This document shows, piece by piece, positions 5,202-8,775 of a stretch of 8,775 nt of DNA; positions within the stretch are counted from its first letter, which is position 1; each line of letters starts with the position of its first letter. This DNA is from Chloroflexota bacterium (lineage in GTDB: Bacteria; Chloroflexota; Dehalococcoidia; RBG-13-53-26). The DNA lies in the NCBI GenBank assembly GCA_030616195.1, contig JAUWXW010000052.1, positions 1 to 8,775 on the forward strand, given 5' to 3'. The notes beneath the pieces are model-generated. The model had not been told where the DNA came from, made no database searches, and saw nothing but the letters and a program-made list of their open reading frames with translations. Position numbers and translations under genes: made by a program.

Positions 5202-7397
5202 ATGAGTGAGCGCAAAGGAATAGGAGATGGCGGTAAGACGCTTGAACAGATGCTGGAAGAGGATAGGAGGCTGTATCAGGAGACGGGCTGCTACGCCGGC
5301 ATCACCGAGCCTCACCTGTTGAGGGATGACCCTGTTAAGGCTGAGCTTTTCCATTCTCGGATAATGTCGGCCCTGATATCGGGGCGGGAGACCTGCAAGA
5401 TGGTCTCCGGGTCTCCGTACGTCCGGGAGGTGGCGGAGCTGTGCATGGGCCTGTATACCCCTGAGGGGGACAACATTGCCCAGTCTACGGGCATCCAGAT
5501 TCACATCCGGCTCATGGGTGACAATATCACCTGGATGATCGAGAACAACTATGAGGAGGACGTAGGGATAAACGATGGCGACATCTTCAGTGCCAATGAC
5601 CCGGTGATAGCCGGCATTCATGCTCCCGACGTCTATGACATCCTACCCATTTTCTGGGAGGGAGAGCTGGTCGCCTGGGTATGCACAGTGATCATGGAGA
5701 TGGATGTCGGCGCGGTCAGTCCGGGTTGCATGCCGCCGACGGCTGTAGAGCGGGGCGCCGACGGGCTGAAGTTCTGCTGTGAGAAAATAGGGTCTAACGA
5801 CCAGTTGCGACGGGACTACGAGATCAAGATCGAGATCAGCCTGGATTTGGCGGACATGTTTCTCCTCGACCGGAAGGGGGCGATAGCGGCTGACATCCGG
5901 GTGCGTGAAGAGATCAAGAATATGATCCGTGAATTTGGCCTCGACTACTTCAAGAGGGGAATTAGGGAGCTGATAGAGGAGGAGCGACGCAGCCAGATCG
6001 CCCGCATACGGCAACGCACGGCGCCGGGACGCTACCGCGATGTTGTCCCTGTGGAGCTTTACGTGGCAAGTGCGCCCGTATCCTGGCTCCCGGCCAAGCG
6101 TGACGTCATACGGCTGGTGCCCATGCAGATGGATATCTTGCCGGAAGGGCGCCTGGTGCTGGATTTCGAGGGGGTAGGCGAGTGGGGGTGGCACTCCTTC
6201 AACCCCACTCCTAAGGCGCTGTGGGGCGGCCTGTCCATAGCCATAGTGCAGACGCTCTCCTACGACGGCCGCGGCAATCTGGGTTCTCTTCTCCCCTGCG
6301 ACATAAAGGAGCCAGCGGTCGACTCCTTGTTCAACCCAAGTCAGGTCAAGAAGCTGGCTATGGGCAATCCATGGCCTTCAGTAATAGACGTATTCAGCCT
6401 GTGGGAGGGTATGCTGGGCTCTGCCTACTACGTGCGGGGCTTCAGGGAGGAAGTGTTTAACTATGTATCGTCATCCGGATGGCAGTTGGCCGGCTATGAC
6501 CAGTATGGAAACAAGCGCCCGATTATGGCTGGATCCACGGGAAGCTTCGGCTCAGGTGCTACGGGGGTATGCGACGGGGTAGATTGCGGTGGGTGGATAG
6601 CCACGCCGGAGACCGACCTGGGCAACGTCGAAGTATGGGAGCTATTCGTTCCCCAAATGTACATGTCCAACCGGCTTGAACCCTACTCGGTAGGTTATGG
6701 CAGGTACCGCTCCGGCCTGTCGATACCACAAGTGGTGATGCTTCACAATATAAAGGAGGTTATTGCCAGCGGGGCTATCGGATGTGCTCACGACCGTATC
6801 ATACCCAACATTGGCATGTTCGGCGGATACCCCGGAGGCAAGCGAAACACATTTCTCATTCGCTACCACAACTTGCCGGAACTGATCGAGAAGAGGCAAC
6901 CAATAATACACAAGATAGGCCACCCTAAGGAGTTCAGGAACATGAAGGATGCCGAGATCCTCTACTTTGATCATATACCGCCAACGATTGAAGTCTACGA
7001 CAAGGATGTTCTCGTTGTGGACAACAGCTCCGCCGGGGGACTGGGTGATCCCATTGAGAGGGAACCGGGGTTGGTAAAGGCTGACCTTGATAGCTGGCTG
7101 ACCACCGAGGAGATAGCCAGAAACATCTACTGCGTACAGGCGAGTTACGATGAAAAGGCCAAGGAATGGAGGGTGGATGAGGCTGCCACGAAAAAGCTGC
7201 GCCAGGCAAAGCGAGAGGAGAGACTGGCGAGGGGCGTGCCGACGGAGGAGTGGTGGCAGAAGTCCCGCCACAGGTTGATGACGGGAGACCTCGATGACTT
7301 GCTGGTGGAGATGTACCACAGCAGTATGAAGATGAGCCAGGCCTTCACCCAGGAGTTCAGGGACTTCTGGGCGCTGCCTGATGATTTTACCCTGTGA
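5202..7397 (+). CDS. acxB: Acetone carboxylase alpha subunit (hydantoinase B family), with a changed metal ligand
   Basis: The 731-residue product belongs to the hydantoinase B / AcxB family. It contains N-D-P-V-I-A-G-I-H-A-P-D (132-143) followed by P-I-F-W-E-G-E-L-V, W-G-W-H-S-F-N (328-334), N-I-G-M-F-G-G-Y-P-G and the C-terminal G-G-L-G-D-P-I-E-R-E-P (612-622). The alpha subunit houses the Mn site where phospho-enol-acetone and carboxyphosphate are thought to combine. By ungapped alignment to Xanthobacter AcxB from memory, metal ligands His150 and Asp153 correspond to His140 and Asp143 here. The third, His175, corresponds to Met165, followed by Glu166. The protein also ends at F-W-A-L-P-D-D-F-T-L, where AcxB of Xanthobacter (about 776 residues) continues for some 40 more. 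Gene order, spacing and ribosome site indicate cotranslation with acxA and acxC. The reaction is probably ketone carboxylation, but the altered ligand leaves substrate and metal open. Confidence 0.92.
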   Translation: MSERKGIGDGGKTLEQMLEEDRRLYQETGCYAGITEPHLLRDDPVKAELFHSRIMSALISGRETCKMVSGSPYVREVAELCMGLYTPEGDNIAQSTGIQIHIRLMGDNITWMIENNYEEDVGINDGDIFSANDPVIAGIHAPDVYDILPIFWEGELVAWVCTVIMEMDVGAVSPGCMPPTAVERGADGLKFCCEKIGSNDQLRRDYEIKIEISLDLADMFLLDRKGAIAADIRVREEIKNMIREFGLDYFKRGIRELIEEERRSQIARIRQRTAPGRYRDVVPVELYVASAPVSWLPAKRDVIRLVPMQMDILPEGRLVLDFEGVGEWGWHSFNPTPKALWGGLSIAIVQTLSYDGRGNLGSLLPCDIKEPAVDSLFNPSQVKKLAMGNPWPSVIDVFSLWEGMLGSAYYVRGFREEVFNYVSSSGWQLAGYDQYGNKRPIMAGSTGSFGSGATGVCDGVDCGGWIATPETDLGNVEVWELFVPQMYMSNRLEPYSVGYGRYRSGLSIPQVVMLHNIKEVIASGAIGCAHDRIIPNIGMFGGYPGGKRNTFLIRYHNLPELIEKRQPIIHKIGHPKEFRNMKDAEILYFDHIPPTIEVYDKDVLVVDNSSAGGLGDPIEREPGLVKADLDSWLTTEEIARNIYCVQASYDEKAKEWRVDEAATKKLRQAKREERLARGVPTEEWWQKSRHRLMTGDLDDLLVEMYHSSMKMSQAFTQEFRDFWALPDDFTL

Positions 7398-7406
7398 GGT
7401 GAAGAC

Positions 7407-7949
7407 ATGTCATACAGTAAAGAAGATTTGAGAGACCTTTTTGACGGCAAGCTCCCCTGGGACAGGGTCAAGCGGATCATGAGCCAGCCGAAGGACGACG
7501 ACCGGTTCGACAAGTACGTCGAGATACTTCAGGAGCGCGTCCCCTGGCCGGAGAGGATACTGCTGCCATTGGGCGAGCACCTGTATGTTGTCCAGAAGGG
7601 CGGGGAGCGAATTGTAAAGTGCGACTGCGGGCATGAGTTTGGTGACTACCGGCGGAACTGGAAGCTGAGCGCCCTCATCTTCGTCAGAGATGACACTAGC
7701 AAGCTGGAGGAGATATATCCCGGCATCAGGTGTCCCGACCCCAGCCTGTGCGAAGTGCGGGAGTATTACTGTCCGGGGTGCGCCAGCCTGCTCAAGGTGG
7801 AGAGTGTGCCTGTAGGGTACCCGGTCATCTTTGATTTCCTCCCCGACATAGACTCTTTCTACCGGGAGTGGTTGGGCAGGCCGCTTCCCCAGGAGAAGGA
7901 GTTCAAGGATATGTCCTACGAGGTTACCAGGGAGTGGGGACAGCGGTAA
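7407..7949 (+). CDS. acxC: Acetone carboxylase gamma subunit (zinc-binding)
   Basis: The 180-residue product matches AcxC, the small subunit of acetone carboxylase (about 168 residues in Xanthobacter). Diagnostic stretches are Y-V-E-I-L-Q-E-R-V-P-W (37-47), L-L-P-L-G-E-H-L-Y-V-V-Q (52-63), N-W-K-L-S-A (84-89), E-I-Y-P (102-105), Y-P-V-I-F-D-F-x-P-D-I (138-148) and F-Y-R-E-W-L-G (151-157). A likely zinc site is formed by Cys72 and Cys74 (C-D-C-G-H) with Cys122 and Cys125 (C-P-G-C). A further cysteine that follows in Xanthobacter (H-D-F-C) is Gly79 here. About 16 extra charged residues follow the usual C-terminus. The gene starts 9 nt after acxB, and its GAGGTG ribosome site overlaps the acxB stop codon, so the two are coupled. 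AcxC is nearly specific to acetone carboxylases, which makes it the strongest evidence for the identity of the operon. Confidence 0.95.
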   Translation: MSYSKEDLRDLFDGKLPWDRVKRIMSQPKDDDRFDKYVEILQERVPWPERILLPLGEHLYVVQKGGERIVKCDCGHEFGDYRRNWKLSALIFVRDDTSKLEEIYPGIRCPDPSLCEVREYYCPGCASLLKVESVPVGYPVIFDFLPDIDSFYREWLGRPLPQEKEFKDMSYEVTREWGQR

Positions 7950-8038
7950 GATCGGCCTTATGGATAAGGTGTGGCTACAAGCAGTTTGCAGAGGGTTCGA
8001 GCTTACACCGGGGCCGTGATTTCTTGAGGTCAGAGGGA

Positions 8039-8052
8039 ACCCATCCGTGGGT
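8039..8052 (+). repeat. Small inverted repeat, stem-loop 1 after acxC
   Basis: ACCCA pairs with TGGGT around a TCCG loop, 5 bp. It directly abuts the larger palindrome at 8053. Confidence 0.45.
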
Positions 8053-8075
8053 GTCAGTCGCCTCAGGCGACTGAC
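8053..8075 (+). repeat. Perfect 23-nt palindrome, stem-loop 2 after acxC
   Basis: GTCAGTCGCC pairs perfectly with GGCGACTGAC (10 bp, 3-nt loop TCA). It lies 103 nt behind the acxC stop. With no T-run it could be an mRNA 3'-end stabiliser, a Rho-associated terminator, or a protein-binding palindrome. It may also be a small dispersed palindromic element. Confidence 0.7.
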
Positions 8076-8088
8076 CCTGTCAGACTAG

Positions 8089-8110
8089 GTGAAGGAAGTG
8101 ATTCCTTCAC
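8089..8110 (+). repeat. Perfect 22-nt inverted repeat, stem-loop 3 after acxC
   Basis: GTGAAGGAA pairs perfectly with TTCCTTCAC (9 bp, loop GTGA). An alternative register pairs AGGTG (8087-8091) with CACCT (8110-8114). It ends 38 nt before the -35 of the next promoter, so it may be an operator as well as an RNA hairpin. Confidence 0.65.
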
Positions 8111-8148
8111 ACCTCACATAGAGCATCGACACACGTTGAAAGTTGGGC

Positions 8149-8177
8149 TTGACTTTTTGGCACCTGGCGCTTATAAC
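8149..8177 (+). promoter_or_regulatory. Sigma70-type promoter of the second riboswitch transcript
   Basis: TTGACT (8149-8154), a 17-bp spacer and TATAAC (8172-8177). Both hexamers and the spacer length are identical to the promoter at 2682, and the first spacer bases are T-rich in both. It drives the leader of the acyl-CoA dehydrogenase gene. Confidence 0.8.
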
Positions 8178-8204
8178 TGAGGTGGGTTCAGGAACCGGGT
8201 AGAT

Positions 8205-8292
8205 GACGGTGAAAAGGGCAAGCCCTGATAAATCAGGGGGCGAGAACTCATATGCCCGAGGCTGATAGGCTATGACGGCTTGACTGCCACCG
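8205..8292 (+). promoter_or_regulatory. GEMM-I-like riboswitch aptamer, copy 2 (divergent core)
   Basis: The outer helix pairs CGGTG (8207-8211) with CACCG (8288-8292). AGGGCAAG (8215-8222) is followed by a perfect 6-bp hairpin CCCTGA/TCAGGG with a TAAA loop (8223-8238). The second arm has a GCT/GGC helix closed by GATA (8261-8270) and CTATGACGG (8270-8278), then TTGACTGCC. From GGGC to CTATGAC it is 54 nt, as in copy 1, so the cores align without gaps. The central segment GGCGAGAACTC (8239-8249) departs from the family GACGCAAAGCC more than copy 1 does. Copy 2 is thus clearly a paralogue of copy 1, but its ligand is less certain. Confidence 0.7.
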
Positions 8293-8319
8293 AAACGGAA
8301 GGGTGGCGGTCTTTTTGTT
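8282..8319 (+). terminator. Intrinsic terminator forming the expression platform of riboswitch copy 2
   Basis: GACTGCCACC (8282-8291) pairs with GGTGGCGGTC (8302-8311) over 10 bp (one G-T) around a 10-nt loop. CTTTTTGTTT continues from the 3' arm. The 5' arm overlaps the outer P1 strand of the aptamer (8288-8292), so aptamer and terminator exclude each other, as in copy 1. Confidence 0.87.
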
Positions 8320-8430
8320 TGAGGGTGAAGGGATGTTTGCCGTCCGCCACACGTACGCCGGAAACAGGAACTGTTGAAAGCCTGGTAAAAGGGACCTGCC
8401 GAGCTTGGCTAGATCGTAAGGAGGCCACAA
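8320..8430 (+). other. Leader and ribosome site of the acyl-CoA dehydrogenase gene
   Basis: A 111-nt leader beyond the terminator with no gene of its own. It ends in a strong AAGGAGG (8418-8424) 6 nt before ATG 8431, which fixes the start. Confidence 0.65.
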
Positions 8431-8775
8431 ATGGACCTTGAACTGACGTCCGAGCAACAGCAGTTGGAAGAGGAGATTTACACCTACCTGAAGGAAAACA
8501 TACCCCCTGAGCTGGAGGAGGAGAGACTAACCGATATTGAAGGTGAAGGGCCGGTTTGCAGGGAATTCATAAGACAGCTTGGTAGGGACGGCTGGATGGG
8601 AATAGGCTGGCCCAAGGAGTATGGGGGGCAGGACCGCACCCCGATTGAGCAATATATCTTCTTCGATCTCGCCATGGGTTACTTCCGAATCGCTATCCCT
8701 GTGCTTACCCTCATGACGGTAGGGCCGACTTTGATGAAGGTGGGTAGCGAAGAGCAGAAGAAGAGGTTTTTGCCT
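8431..8775 (+). CDS. Acyl-CoA dehydrogenase, N-terminal part (runs off the window)
   Basis: 115 codons are visible, open to the window edge. The start M-D-L-E-L-T-S-E-Q-Q and the all-helical N-terminal domain are typical of acyl-CoA dehydrogenases. Diagnostic pieces are the G-W-P-K-E-Y-G-G-Q motif (59-67) and G-P-T-L-M-K-V-G-S-E-E-Q-K-K-R-F-L-P (98-115), the family's conserved G-x-x-E-Q-K-x-x-x-L-P element. Such FAD enzymes oxidise acyl-CoA to enoyl-CoA and pass electrons to ETF. The FAD-binding middle domain and the catalytic Glu lie outside the window, so substrate chain length cannot be judged. The gene follows its own promoter, riboswitch and terminator and is probably the first of another catabolic operon. 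Confidence 0.93.
   Translation, partial: MDLELTSEQQQLEEEIYTYLKENIPPELEEERLTDIEGEGPVCREFIRQLGRDGWMGIGWPKEYGGQDRTPIEQYIFFDLAMGYFRIAIPVLTLMTVGPTLMKVGSEEQKKRFLP

Larger units (their letters stand above)
7950..8148 (+). other. Structured intergenic region downstream of acxC
   Basis: About 200 nt without a gene. It holds a loose long-range pair (GGTGT 7968-7972 with ACACC 8005-8009) and then three tight stem-loops in a row (listed separately). A GGTTCGAGC string near 7994 resembles a tRNA T-loop, but the arms do not pair. No T-run follows any of the stems, so none is a textbook intrinsic terminator. Confidence 0.5.

Noticed and set aside
7990..8012. GGTTCGAGC resembling a tRNA T-loop
   Set aside because: The flanking bases do not form a T-stem, and no anticodon or acceptor arms are found around it.
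8053..8110. Stem-loops after acxC as intrinsic terminators
   Set aside because: There is no T-run behind any of them, so they are listed as inverted repeats instead.
1..8775. CRISPR array, insertion sequence or prophage signs
   Set aside because: No regularly spaced direct repeats, transposase or integrase fragments, or terminal inverted repeats were seen.

Overview
The window looks like a chromosomal stretch from a moderately GC-rich bacterium with a CoA- and ketone-based catabolic lifestyle. The ligase-livH-livM arrangement and the protein flavour resemble anaerobic Dehalococcoidia (Chloroflexota) or Desulfobacterota. That placement is inference from gene content; there is no taxonomic marker in the window.

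Left part (1-2314, minus strand): an operon read right to left. It starts with an AMP-binding acyl-CoA ligase that stops at 410 codons, about two thirds of family length, and has an eroded ATP-binding loop. It continues with livH and the first 47 codons of livM, the two permeases of a branched-chain amino acid type ABC transporter. Positions 2315-2681 are a divergent intergenic region without a convincing gene.

Centre (2682-7949, plus strand): a complete three-subunit acetone carboxylase operon in the order beta-alpha-gamma (acxA, acxB, acxC), which would carboxylate acetone or a related small ketone to a 3-oxoacid using ATP. It is preceded by a sigma70-type promoter (TTGACT-17-TATAAC), a GEMM-I-like (cyclic di-GMP-I class) riboswitch aptamer, and an intrinsic terminator whose 5' arm overlaps the 3' end of the aptamer. 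The alpha subunit has Met where one of the three metal-binding His residues is expected.

Right part (7950-8775): a run of perfect stem-loops after acxC, then a second copy of the same module (identical -35 and -10 hexamers with identical 17-bp spacing, a related aptamer whose 54-nt core aligns without gaps, and a second terminator). It is followed by the 5' end of an acyl-CoA dehydrogenase gene that runs off the window.

The most notable point is that two neighbouring catabolic units, ketone carboxylation and acyl-CoA oxidation, appear to be controlled by paralogous second-messenger riboswitches with transcription-termination expression platforms. Known acetone carboxylase operons are usually controlled by a sigma54 activator (AcxR).
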